Below are positions 46,695 to 56,345 of a DNA stretch of 64,000 bases, piece by piece. The notes beneath the pieces were generated by a model that worked only from the letters and a program-made list of their open reading frames with translations, was not told where the DNA came from and ran no database searches. Positions within the stretch are counted from its first letter, which is position 1. Each line of letters starts with the position of its first letter. Origin of the DNA: Symsagittifera roscoffensis (Eukaryota > Xenacoelomorpha > Acoela > Convolutidae); contig NC_087064.1 in assembly GCF_963678635.1 (NCBI RefSeq), positions 49,151,346-49,215,345 of the forward strand. Direction: 5' to 3'. A program made the position numbers and the translations under genes.

Positions 46695-46795
46695 GATACT
46701 TCACCCGTCAACAACTCACCCACGGAGTAGCCGACCATGGGGGGAAATTACAAGCAATCAACATCCCAGCAAATAGGAAGCGCCATGTGGAAGTA

Positions 46796-49700
46796 ATGGC
46801 AAGAATGAAAATGTGTCACGATGTGGAGGTCAACCCAGGACCGGCGAAGTCGAAGTTGAGGTGCACAATATGCAACGAGGGATTCAAGAAGAAAGAGTGG
46901 TCAGTCAAATGCAATGGATGCAAGAAGTGGACCCACTGGAATTGCACCTCGCTCGGAGAAGACGGGAGGTGGAGCACGTCGTTCAGAGCACAATGCTGCA
47001 CCCCCCAGGAGCCGCATGCCGATGACGGTCAAACGGAAACGGTGGAACAACCAACCGTGGAACCACGAGCCGAAAGCAACGAACACGTGGATCAGCTCCA
47101 GAGAAATGCCAAGAAGCGGGTCAAGAAGCGTGCACAAAAACAACGAAGAAGACAGGAGAAGCGAGACGAAAAGTGGACGGAAAACGCCAAACGTATGGGC
47201 AAGAAGAAACAAACGAGCATATGGACTTGGAACATCCAGAGAGCGAGAGTAGCCTTCCCCCGTCGGAGCAGATTCGCTGGGATGCTCCGAGAAGTGGCGA
47301 AGAGCCACGCGGAAGTCGTGCTATTCACAGAGCTTTGCGAAACGGTAGAGGGAATCAAGTGGATCAAAGCAGGCGATCTCTATGGAGTCCTCATCCATGG
47401 AAAGAAAAGCGGAGTGTTCCTCAGAGACCTGTGGGCGGTGGAGTGGAAGGAACAAGGATACAAGAGACAGTGTGGCGACAGAAACACGGCAGTGGATGTG
47501 AGCGGAGTGAGGTTCGTGGCCACATACCAACCTCTGTGGGAAGGACAAACGGACGATTTCGCCAGATACAGAGAGGAATTGGAAGATATGTTGATAACCC
47601 AGAACCTCTTGGTGATCGGCGGGGACTTCAACTCCAGCGTGGGGGACACCAGAGAACGGAGCAGAGACACAGTCGCAGGGAAGTTCGGGCTGGGCAAGAC
47701 GAATACTGCAGGAGTGGACCTGATCGAGTGGTGCCACGCCAACCAGTTAGCGTGGGTGAACTCGTTCTTCCAACACAAGAACAGAGGAACGTGGAAAAAC
47801 CCGGCGAACGGAAGCTGGCACGAGCTAGACGGCTTTCTGGTTAAGCAGAAGGAGAGAAGCCGAAGAGTCGTCAACGTCAGCACGTTGGGAGTGAACAAAC
47901 TGAGCGACCACCGGGCGAAAAGGATGACCTGCAATCTGGAAGACAAGAAGAAGCGCCACCACGGTTCGACGAAGGTCCAGCGCAGACGGACGGTGGATTG
48001 GGACAAGCTGAAGATCCCAGAAGTGGCAGCGAAATTCCGAGAGAAAATCGAGAACCCGGAGGATTCAGTGGAAGACTGGAACGACGCAATGAAACTGTTC
48101 GAGAAAGCGGGAAATCTAGCCTGTGGTTCCAAAGCGAAACGGAACTTGAGCCCGTGGCTAGATAATCACCTGGAAGAGATCGGCAACTTTCAGAACCTTA
48201 TCACTCGGCTTACCCAGGAAATGAACAACAACATCCCGACAGCGACAGAAGAACGGAAGACGGTCAGGAAAGACTACAAAAAAGCGAAGAAACGGTGGGA
48301 AGAAGAGTGGTGGATGGAGATTGTCGAAGACGCGAGGAAGGCAGAACTCCAAGGTGACATCGGGACGCTGTACAAGACGCTGAAGCGTATTGGAATCAGA
48401 GACAACTGCACCTTTGAAGACGAAACATTCAGCCCCGAAGAGTTCCGAAGTCACTTTATGAAAGTATCAGAGAACAGATACGAAAGGGGACGAGACGAGA
48501 TCGTTAGGACCATGGAAGAGATCCCCGAACGCACCGACCAGACAGCACTAGAAGCGGCCATTGAACTGGAGAGAGTGGTCACGTGGAGCGAGTTTGAAAC
48601 AGAGTTGGCCAAGATAAGGGATGGAGCACCAGGGAACGACGGAGTTCGGATGCTAGCAGTAAAGGTGGCCAGCAAACCAATTAAGCAGGAGCTCCACAGG
48701 ATGATTGGGAAGTTGATAGACATGAAACCGGAGGACTGGCCAGAAGAAATAAAGGAAGGCTGGGTCATTCCCCTGCACAAGAAAGGTCCCAAGAACGACC
48801 TGGGCAACTACCGTGGAGTGTGCCTGTTACCACTGGCGAGCAGACTGATCGCACGTATCCTCGCGACGAGACTCCGGACATGGGCAGAAACCATTGGCGC
48901 TCTGGACGAGAACCAGAACGGTTTCCGTGGTGGAAGGTCTACGGCTGACTCAACGCAGATCATTATCCGGATGGAAGAAGAAACAAGAAGAGTGTACGGG
49001 ATGACAGACGAGTGTAACGAGAACCGGCCAGGGGCTGTCCTCCTAGACATCACCAAGGCTTACCCTCGCACCAACAAACCCCTTCTGTGGGGTATGTTAG
49101 CCAGATTTGGCATGACGGACAAGGTGCTCGATCTGCTGAAAGGTCTCCATGAAGAAACGCGATACCGGGTGAAAGGAAAGGAAGGTCTCAGCGATGATTG
49201 GGCCCCAGCCAGAGGACTCAGAGAGGGGTGCGCAACATCACCTATCCTTTTCAACGTATATCATGCCGAAGCAATAAGAAGAGTGGAAAGAGAACGGAGA
49301 AAGGAGGCGGCGGAGAGAGGTCAAGAGTGCGGTCTCACCTGGAGGTGGACACCAGGAGGCAGCCTCCCACCGAGAGAAGGGCCCAGAGCATTGCATAGCA
49401 GCAACAAGTGTAATTTCATCCTGGAGGACTCGTTGTTCGTAGACGACACCTCTCTACTTGGTTGGACCGAAGAGCTCGTCATAGGGAAAGAGGTGATCAA
49501 GAAGAAAATGATGGAGTTTGAAGAGAAATGCCACGACGGCAAAGAAGAGTCCATCACTTTTGCAACTACCAGCGCCCAGAAGACTAGAATGCTGGGAACG
49601 CTCATCGGGAAACGAGAAGACCGAGGAGCCAGGATCAAGAGAGGGTACCACGCGTGGAGCAAGGTGAAACAATGGCTCTGGAATTCGAGCCTCTCCAAGC

Positions 49701-50692
49701 GCACCAGAGCATTGGTGGTCCAAGCCGTAGTGGAGTCCACTCTCCTGTCTGACTGTAGCGTTAGAGCATGGACACCGACCGACATCCAGAAGTTCCAGAG
49801 CGTTGCAGACAGAGCCTACAGGTTTGTGTGGAACAATGGAAAACCTCACACACTGATAAGGATGCAGAATGAAGGAGTCAACAGCTACGAGATCCGCAGA
49901 CAGTTGAACATTGAATCGATAAGGACTAAGATCGAGTGCAGAGCATTAGAGCGAATGGGCCACGTTCTCAGAATGTCGGATGAGAGGATTGTGAAGAAAG
50001 CCGTGCTCGGATCCTGGGACATGGAGAGGACACGCAGTGGGAACTCGCGAGGCAACACCATCCAGTACTGGCGCAGACTGCTGAAAGAAGCGGGACATGA
50101 AGACGACAACAGCGAGAACCTCACCAATGACCGGAAACGATGGAAGAAGACCGTTACAGATCGCAGGACGTTCCTCAAAAACTGGGAGACGCAAATGTGC
50201 AACTGGCACAGAGGATCGGAAAAACCGGCCCGCTCACAATGGAATAGAGAGAGAATAAGTGACAGCGGTTGGCCTTGCCGCTGGGACGGATGCGACAAGA
50301 TGTGCGCAACAAAAGGAGGACGGACGAATCACGAGAGAAAAGCACACAGAAGGGAGTCAGTGGACTACAAGTGTCCAAAGTGCAACGACAGTTTTTCGGA
50401 CCAGGCTGCTCTGACAAACCACTTCAAGGCGTGCCAAGGAGGGCAGGGTGGGTTCTGTCCGAAGTGTCAGAGGTCCCTGTCGTTGAGCAACATGGCAAGA
50501 CACCGGAGGACCTGTCGAGAACACCCGACAGCCCCAGAAGTAACCAACACCATTATCACAGGACGATTCGCCGGAACGAGAGCCAGAATCCAATGCGAAG
50601 AATGCGGTACTTGGGTGACAAAAAACAACGTTTCAAGACACTGGAGCACATGTCCTGGAAACTGGGAATCAAGGCCCCCCCACGGGGCGTAA
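46796..50692 (+). CDS. LINE polyprotein: 2A-like peptide, PHD-like finger, APE endonuclease, reverse transcriptase, four zinc fingers
   Basis: The first in-frame ATG in the element is at 46796, giving 1298 codons; the frame is open further 5' but without ATG. DVEVNPGP at 46820-46843 fits the 2A ribosome-skipping consensus, with skipping before the last Pro, only 16 residues from this start. Then a PHD-like Cys/His finger (CTIC, CNGC, HWNC; 46862-46950), basic linker, and APE nuclease with TWNIQ near 47227, FTELCE near 47324, GGDFNS near 47618 and SDHRA near 47903. RT: HKKGPKNDLGNYRGV near 48776, NGFRGGRST, LLDITKAYP near 49042, LREGCATSPILF near 49219, LFVDDTS near 49435. The end holds one C2H2 and three C2HC fingers (50275-50655), likely nucleic-acid-binding. 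Nothing catalytic appears missing. Confidence 0.9.
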   Translation: MARMKMCHDVEVNPGPAKSKLRCTICNEGFKKKEWSVKCNGCKKWTHWNCTSLGEDGRWSTSFRAQCCTPQEPHADDGQTETVEQPTVEPRAESNEHVDQLQRNAKKRVKKRAQKQRRRQEKRDEKWTENAKRMGKKKQTSIWTWNIQRARVAFPRRSRFAGMLREVAKSHAEVVLFTELCETVEGIKWIKAGDLYGVLIHGKKSGVFLRDLWAVEWKEQGYKRQCGDRNTAVDVSGVRFVATYQPLWEGQTDDFARYREELEDMLITQNLLVIGGDFNSSVGDTRERSRDTVAGKFGLGKTNTAGVDLIEWCHANQLAWVNSFFQHKNRGTWKNPANGSWHELDGFLVKQKERSRRVVNVSTLGVNKLSDHRAKRMTCNLEDKKKRHHGSTKVQRRRTVDWDKLKIPEVAAKFREKIENPEDSVEDWNDAMKLFEKAGNLACGSKAKRNLSPWLDNHLEEIGNFQNLITRLTQEMNNNIPTATEERKTVRKDYKKAKKRWEEEWWMEIVEDARKAELQGDIGTLYKTLKRIGIRDNCTFEDETFSPEEFRSHFMKVSENRYERGRDEIVRTMEEIPERTDQTALEAAIELERVVTWSEFETELAKIRDGAPGNDGVRMLAVKVASKPIKQELHRMIGKLIDMKPEDWPEEIKEGWVIPLHKKGPKNDLGNYRGVCLLPLASRLIARILATRLRTWAETIGALDENQNGFRGGRSTADSTQIIIRMEEETRRVYGMTDECNENRPGAVLLDITKAYPRTNKPLLWGMLARFGMTDKVLDLLKGLHEETRYRVKGKEGLSDDWAPARGLREGCATSPILFNVYHAEAIRRVERERRKEAAERGQECGLTWRWTPGGSLPPREGPRALHSSNKCNFILEDSLFVDDTSLLGWTEELVIGKEVIKKKMMEFEEKCHDGKEESITFATTSAQKTRMLGTLIGKREDRGARIKRGYHAWSKVKQWLWNSSLSKRTRALVVQAVVESTLLSDCSVRAWTPTDIQKFQSVADRAYRFVWNNGKPHTLIRMQNEGVNSYEIRRQLNIESIRTKIECRALERMGHVLRMSDERIVKKAVLGSWDMERTRSGNSRGNTIQYWRRLLKEAGHEDDNSENLTNDRKRWKKTVTDRRTFLKNWETQMCNWHRGSEKPARSQWNRERISDSGWPCRWDGCDKMCATKGGRTNHERKAHRRESVDYKCPKCNDSFSDQAALTNHFKACQGGQGGFCPKCQRSLSLSNMARHRRTCREHPTAPEVTNTIITGRFAGTRARIQCEECGTWVTKNNVSRHWSTCPGNWESRPPHGA

Positions 50693-50720
50693 ATGACAAA
50701 AGAAGAAGAATAGATCCTTG

Positions 50721-50868
50721 AGGTACTCCGCTGGTGGTTCAATTTTGAGCAGTAGTTTATCATGTGGTGTCAAAGGGTTTTGCGAACTCGAGGTATAGCG
50801 CGCTGAGTTCTTTCATCGATTCGATTTTGTCCACTAGATTGGAAGTTGAGATGATTGGTCCCGTTATT
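50721..50868 (-). pseudogene. Second jockey/CR1-like RT fragment, 5' part
   Basis: Upstream part (minus strand) of the RT fragment split by the LINE at 46568-50705. It reads ...LVDKIESMKELSALYLEFAKPF in one frame, consistent with the palm motif before SGVPQGS. Confidence 0.55.
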
Positions 50869-50883
50869 TTCTAAAAAAAAAAA

Positions 50884-50955
50884 GAGCCAGCACGGGATTT
50901 GAACCTACGACCTTGGGGTTGTAACTGGATTCGTAGCCGCTAGGCTCGTTTCGAC
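50884..50955 (-). tRNA. tRNA-like sequence, probably a pseudogene or SINE head
   Basis: On the minus strand it has an A-box-like GAGCCTAGCGGCTA, a B box AGGTTCAAATCC and, immediately 3', a run of eleven T, the Pol III terminator. Predicted acceptor and anticodon stems pair poorly, so a working tRNA is doubtful. Confidence 0.4.
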
Positions 50956-51189
50956 AGCAATATAGAAATCAAATCGCTCGCTGTTAGAATTAGCCACATA
51001 CTGTGCATCGGTTTTTATTAGGGACCTTATCATTTTTGAGGGACCAAAGTAAACTAACTAGTACCTCCACGTATTCGAAAAATTCACTCCCATAAAATCT
51101 TGATACGAATGGTGAAAACTGGTTTTATTGGACCCGGCATAATCTAAGTGCTGCAAATCAGAATTTAGACCTTCAAAGAGAGAGAGCGA

Positions 51190-51560
51190 GGGAGTAGATA
51201 TGGTAAAATTTGAAGTAATTAGTGTCCAAAATAGTCCATGAAGTTGGGCATATTAGAGTAAACACATGAATTTACGTTGAGTTTTGTTCACTAGTGTAAT
51301 GGGAAACATTTCTGTTACACAGTGCACAAGAATAAAGAAGGCTGCTCGTATCAGGGCAAAGCCCTCAATGTTCCGACTGTCTCTTAGCTGGTCTCAAATA
51401 ATTTTGTTAATTGAAATATTGGCATAATAAGAATGTTCGGCTGATAATAACAAATTTTAAGAATATGGAATTGGAGTCGTGTATGGAATTATTCGCCTTG
51501 CGTAAATTTTTCGCGTTACACTCAGCATCGGAGTATACGCGCGAGAAAGCAGCGCAAGAA
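51190..51560 (-). repeat. T-family element fragment with H-type terminus
   Basis: Follows the order of the 20-22 kb array: AATTTGAAGTAATTAGT, TTAGAGTAAACAC, then GCTGCTCGTATCAGGGCAAA-GCCCTCAATGTTCCGACTG at about 51342-51382, AGCTGGTCTCAAAT, GAGTCGTGTATGGAATTA and CGCCTTGCGTAAATTTTT. Here the H-type terminus is better preserved than in the array. Confidence 0.6.
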
Positions 51561-52734
51561 GTTAATTTAAAATAAACTTATTTAAACAATTAGTTAGAGT
51601 TTTTTTAACATGATTGCTTATCATTTATGATTGACCGAGACAATTAAACATCCCATTTGAAAAAGTGTTCTGAAAAAAAGCGTTTTCAAACCCAAAACGC
51701 TTTTCTTATGAAAAACTAACTTTTGATTTGACGCTAAGATTGACCTCTGTTTTCTGTGATGCTGCAATCAAAACAGACGCTGACTCTCAGAAAACCAAAA
51801 TACGAATGTTATTTCGTAGTCGCACTGGTAGAATCTGGTTAGAAAGGTGCTAGGGGTTTTAGCAGACCGATCTTTTAGCACATTAACAATTAGCAATTCA
51901 GAACCCTAGCTTCAAATGCGGCATGGGCGATTAGCGGACGCTTGCTCCACTGTGCTTCCAATCACCACGAATTTTTTGTGCGTGTAGACATTGTTTTGCC
52001 GCTAATTTATACTGCGATGTTTTTGAAGCACAATAGTCAAACCCAATCTTGCATCTCTTTATTACGGAGACCGATCGTTTAGCAGACCAATCTTGTCGAA
52101 TAAAAAGTAAAGGTAGAGTCTTTTTGCAGACCAATGGAATAAAGTGAAGCATAGTTGATCGAAAGACTAATGGACACTCAGTATTGGGTCATGCTTCCCC
52201 AATTAAGGAAATTATCTCACGGTTTGTGAATGCAACTCAATTTGAGAAACCCAATAGTCTTTATTAGCGCCACGAAAGATTTACGGGGAAAGTAAACAAT
52301 CGGAGCAAGCGGCCGCAAAGCGCCAATGACTCTTCTGAAATAAACGTTCTGGCTCGCTAATTGTTCTCAAAAAAAAAACCGGTCTGCTATAATCCCTAGC
52401 ACCCTTTATTACGCTTTGGTCTGCTAAAATACTTATTTTTCTTTTTTATGCTAAAAGATAAGGCTGCTAAACAATCGATCCCCTGTTAGAAAGTTCCACG
52501 ATTCTCTCATCTGAAGTAAGTTTTCAATGGCTTTCAGCCTTCAAAATAAAGAGGTGCCCTTCATCGAGACTTGAGAATTTTGGTTCTCCTAGTTTTTTTC
52601 AACCTTTCACTTTTCTCGAGTTGCTTTTTTGTATGATTGTGTTGTGTCGCAAGTGGTGCGAACCTCCGCTTCGCTTCTGTCTCAAATTTGTTCAGTTTCA
52701 TATATGATTTTTTTGCGGTTGACTTCCGGTTTTT
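51561..52734. other. Non-coding stretch
   Basis: No gene recognised. The words GACCGATCTTTTAGCA / GACCAATCTTGTCG / GGTCTGCTAAA recur loosely between 51860 and 52480. A good donor-like GAAGTAAGTT at 52514-52523 could mark an upstream 5' UTR exon of the following gene. Confidence 0.3.
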
Positions 52735-53062
52735 TTTGTTTATTTCTTTGATGAAAAGAAGGCAAATTCCACTATCGAACATTGAAGTGTAAAAGTTTCA
52801 AAAAACGTGATCGACTTATGCTTTCAAAAGTGGATTTTAGTTTTCAGATTTCCCAGAGGAATACAATAATTTACTTATGGAACCAGTGTTCTCCATTTGG
52901 GTTAATTTTATTTCAAAAATGTCGCTCATAAATTGTTGAAATTCGAAGAGCCTTACCGTGTAAATTTTGTTTAATCGAAAATGAAGTTTTGTTCAAGAAC
53001 CAAGTCATCTTTTCTTGACGTCTGTTTATGACTTCTCCATTTGTCTGTTGACTATGTTTCCA
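52735..53062. repeat. Dispersed repeat R, copy 3, abutting an exon
   Basis: Same landmark order as copy 1 (CACTATCGAACA, CGTGATCGACTT, AGATTTCCCAGAGG, CATAAATTGTT, AAGAGCCTTA, CTGTTGACTATG). Its end runs directly into the polypyrimidine tract and CAG (53074-53076) that precede the first coding exon of the five-exon gene. Confidence 0.55.
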
Positions 53063-53078
53063 AATTTTTGTTTCAGAT

Positions 53079-55886
53079 ATGACTGTTAATGAAATGGAGT
53101 TTTGCGAAGAAATTTCGCAGGACAAAACCTCCGATAGCGAGTTAGACCTGTTTGAGGAAGAATCGAGCCTTATCGATGAAATTTTATCCTTGCCAATCAA
53201 AAAGTTAGGCAATCTTAGCGGAATAACAACTTCTAGGAAAGGAACTGAACTGGCAGCAAATACTACATTTATATCGAAACCAGTTGTACAGCTTGTTTCG
53301 AATATCTTTAAAAGCCCTGTATCAGAAGAAACCTTGCGAAACAATCTTAACTTGTCGGCACCCAAAATACCTTTTTTGAATATTAGACCAGCAGATCCTT
53401 GGTTGAAAAGCTTAAATCCAAATTTAGTAACAGAATGTCTTGACTCTGAATTATTTACTCATAAGCATGTTTCTAATTTCTTGCGTGTCGCCTTTCCGTT
53501 AGTTGGTTTATTGGATACTATGTCAAAAGGGAGGCTGACTCAGTCGCGCGTAGAAACTGCCATCACGGACTCCTTACTTCTCTTGTCCTCGGCAATCGAA
53601 AACGTAAATGGTTGGCGTCGCGAGAACCTTATGCGCATGTATAATTTGAATCATTTAAAAAAGCCTGATGTTAGCCCCGCAGATAACCCCCACTTATTCT
53701 CAACTAACTTTGAGAAATGTGCTAAATTTCCATCAGTTGATGAACTTTACGCAGACAATGACCCTCTACCCGATTTGGAAATAAAACCAGTATCTAAGTT
53801 TTCAAATGAAATTATCGCGGGGGATTCTATTTTGGACGATGTTAGTTCTAAGGTGCATAAACTAGTCTCCGAAGACACTAACAGACAGAACGGGACTAAA
53901 AACGCTTTCACAGTTAGTACAAGACTACAATTGCGATTTTTGAAGAAAAGCATGAAAAAATTTTAATCCTAAAGATATTTTTTTGTTGCAGCAAACAAGT
54001 GACTATAGTAAGGCAACAACATCGGTAGGTTCTGAGATCAAAACATGTAAGTGTTCAGTGATTGACTCTCCCGACTCCGCTCCCGTCGCTCCAGTGAAAG
54101 AGTTCGCCGACAGCAGGTTTTTGAGAATATCGATCATTACTTTTTCCCCCCCTCTAGTCCAGAAAAAAAAATGAGAATGCATTAAATTATCTAAGTTGAC
54201 AACTTTTTTTTAAAACAAATTAATCAATTGTATTTAAATTAGTATCATTTTAGTGTGAAAACTGCTGAAGCGAGCTATTGGTGAGTTGTATTTGCATAGC
54301 ATAAAAGAGATAAATTGTTTCAATTTTCGAAGAGCTATTTGTTTCAGCGTCGATAAATCTAGCGATGTTTCAACTAAATCGCAGAAGTAAGTATTTTGAA
54401 ATCAGACCATTCGATTTTTTTTTTATATATATGAAGTCGAAGATCAATTGGAATGTTTCAGGTCTTTAATTCACCTGAGCCCAGGAGCGGCAAAAGAGAA
54501 CACAGGCAGTGTGGGAAAAGCGGAGTCGGAAGGGATTTCGGGTTCTGATTTGCTTATTTCGGAATTAACAACCAGTCGCCCCGTTTCACCGCGTTCGCGT
54601 AATCGAAAAAGTACCGGGAACCTCAAAAAACAAGATAATTTAGAAAAAGATTTTTCTTCAGTTTTTGACGTTAAAGAAAGTGCTCAAAATGTATGCGATG
54701 ATTCGGTTGATGGGAGCATCAGTAGTGGTATAACTATTGAGGAGGACGAGGACTGCGGAGATAATAGTTCTGAAAATAATGGTAAAAGTAGTGAAATGGA
54801 TTCTGATTTAGCGCTAACGGAGGTTTCGGACGATAAAAAGTCGTTACCAGAAGTAGCGAAAGTGGGTGTTGCTAGCTCATCGAAAAGAAAGTTTGTACCT
54901 ATCACCGGACCACCTAAAGCAACTAGCACCAGCATAGCAAACTCTAAAACTGACAGTCAAAAAATGAATTTAGGAAATTTGAACAAGGCTCCTTTTCCTG
55001 GAGTCACCAGCAATCCCCCTTTTGGCACCAACAAAACTTCAACTTTTTCTAGTAACTCAAATAAAACCAGCAATACAACATCGGGTACTGCCACGAATCA
55101 CAATGTTAAACGTATAATATCTGCGGCACCCTTAAAACAAGTTGCAGTCAGCAACAGAAATGCTAATGCATTTCATAATGCTGCAACTATAGCTGGTGTA
55201 GGTAGTCTACAGCAGCCCAATTTTCAACCACCCTTGGGAAACAGTAGACTCGTGAGGGCTCCAGTGGATGCTAGGTCACCGATCAGCCAAATGCACAACA
55301 TTCCAGCGAAGAGGTGAGATTATAATAAAGCATGCTAGAATCTGCGTCATGGTACCCTGAATAACTAGGAAACCTATACTGAATTGGAATTCGTTGAAGA
55401 GGCTTGCGTTTCTCAATTTGAAAATGTAGCTTCAGTTAATCAATTTTTATTGGTTGGGTAAAAATAATGAGGTTTCAGATGCGTGAGTATCAGTTTCTTG
55501 AGGATCTCAGTGGCGATAAAATTAGCCATATTGGTTACTTTTTGACCCTTCTGCAGCTATATGCAGGTTTTTCCTAAAAATCAATTTTCAGCTTTCCCCT
55601 TCTGCAAATAAGTAGGCACCCAATGTGTTCCTGAGATGAGTTTGAAAATACTGTAGACATGGAGCCTTGAAAGTTCGGATACTAGGAGTAAATATGAAAT
55701 TTTGTATGGTGCTCGGTAAAAAATAGAATTCGTTTTCATATTTCGTTTTTAAGGCAGAGGAGTGAACCCTATTGGAGTGCGATGGATTTCAGCTCTCCTC
55801 AACAGACTGGCGTGCTAGGAGTGACACTTCCCCACCAGCAGATGAGCAGAGACGCAAATTTTCCCAGAACTAACAAGTGGAGATAG
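53079..55886 (+). CDS. Five-exon gene, 660-residue protein with a possible Gag-like helical domain
   Basis: Proposed exons: 53079-53912, 53992-54116, 54348-54386, 54462-55313, 55754-55886. All four introns (79, 231, 75 and 440 bp) are GT-AG and the joined length is exactly 661 codons including TAG. The donor of intron 2 (GTTTTTG) is weak but is the one that keeps frame. A CAG just before the ATG (53074-53076) means the first exon may start at 53077 with earlier exons. The protein is acidic at the N-terminus, has a helical block at about 105-210 (WLKSLNPN, DSLLLLSSAIENVNGWRRENL), then long Ser/Asn/Thr-rich disorder with acidic and basic patches and a KRQR nuclear-signal-like motif at the exon 4/5 join. 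The helical block resembles Gag of DIRS-type retroelements by eye only. Function unknown. Confidence 0.7.
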
Positions 55887-56129
55887 AACTCTTTTCCTAT
55901 AAACGTAATGAAGCTATTTGTACTTCTTAGTTTCGTATAGTATTCGATTTGATAAATTAGAATTTTTCTGATTTAGTCTCCAGATTTAAAAATAAGGTTG
56001 AGAATTAAAGCAGTTCTAAACAAGAGATGACGTCCTAGTAAAGCCTCTAATTAACAGTCACTGAAATTTGTTCTAGCCCAATTTTATTTTAGCGGTTCGA
56101 CTGATTTCTGTATATTATTTTTCAGTTTT
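55887..56129. other. 3' flank of the five-exon gene
   Basis: AT-rich; no canonical AATAAA was found within 240 bases of the stop, so the polyadenylation site is not located. Confidence 0.4.
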
Positions 56130-56345
56130 CCCAGTGTATAAAAAGTTACCTATTGATCCAGTTTTCTCGAATTCAGTTAATTTTATCAAACAATAACACG
56201 TAAATTGTTATAGCAATTGAGAGCTTGAAGTATATCTATTTTCCTTGAAATTCGGAAGTTCCGAGTTTTTCAAAAAAAAACAGGTCAGTATTTTTTTTGT
56301 TGCGTTCATTGACTCGTTACAACTGTCTGTTGGCTATATTTGATT
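56130..56345. repeat. Dispersed repeat R, copy 4
   Basis: TTTTCCCAGTG, CTCGAATTCAGTTAATTTTA, ACGTAAATTGTTATAG, GCTTGAAGTATATCTATTT and CTGTCTGTTGGCTATAT follow family order. Confidence 0.5.

Larger units (their letters stand above)
46568..50705 (+). mobile_element. Intact GC-rich APE-type LINE with 15-bp target duplication
   Basis: A 4138-bp element flanked by AAGAATAGATCCTTG (46553-46567 and 50706-50720), inserted in an older RT fragment. It ends in an AAAAGAAG tail. Base composition is clearly more GC-rich than the AT-rich flanks, and the single ORF is uninterrupted. An intact ORF, matching target duplications and foreign base composition suggest recent insertion and possible horizontal origin. 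Confidence 0.9.

Noticed and set aside
47173-50763. Many ORFs of 60-250 codons on both strands of the GC-rich LINE
   Set aside because: They are shadows of the single real frame in GC-rich DNA; only the plus-strand frame has domain motifs.
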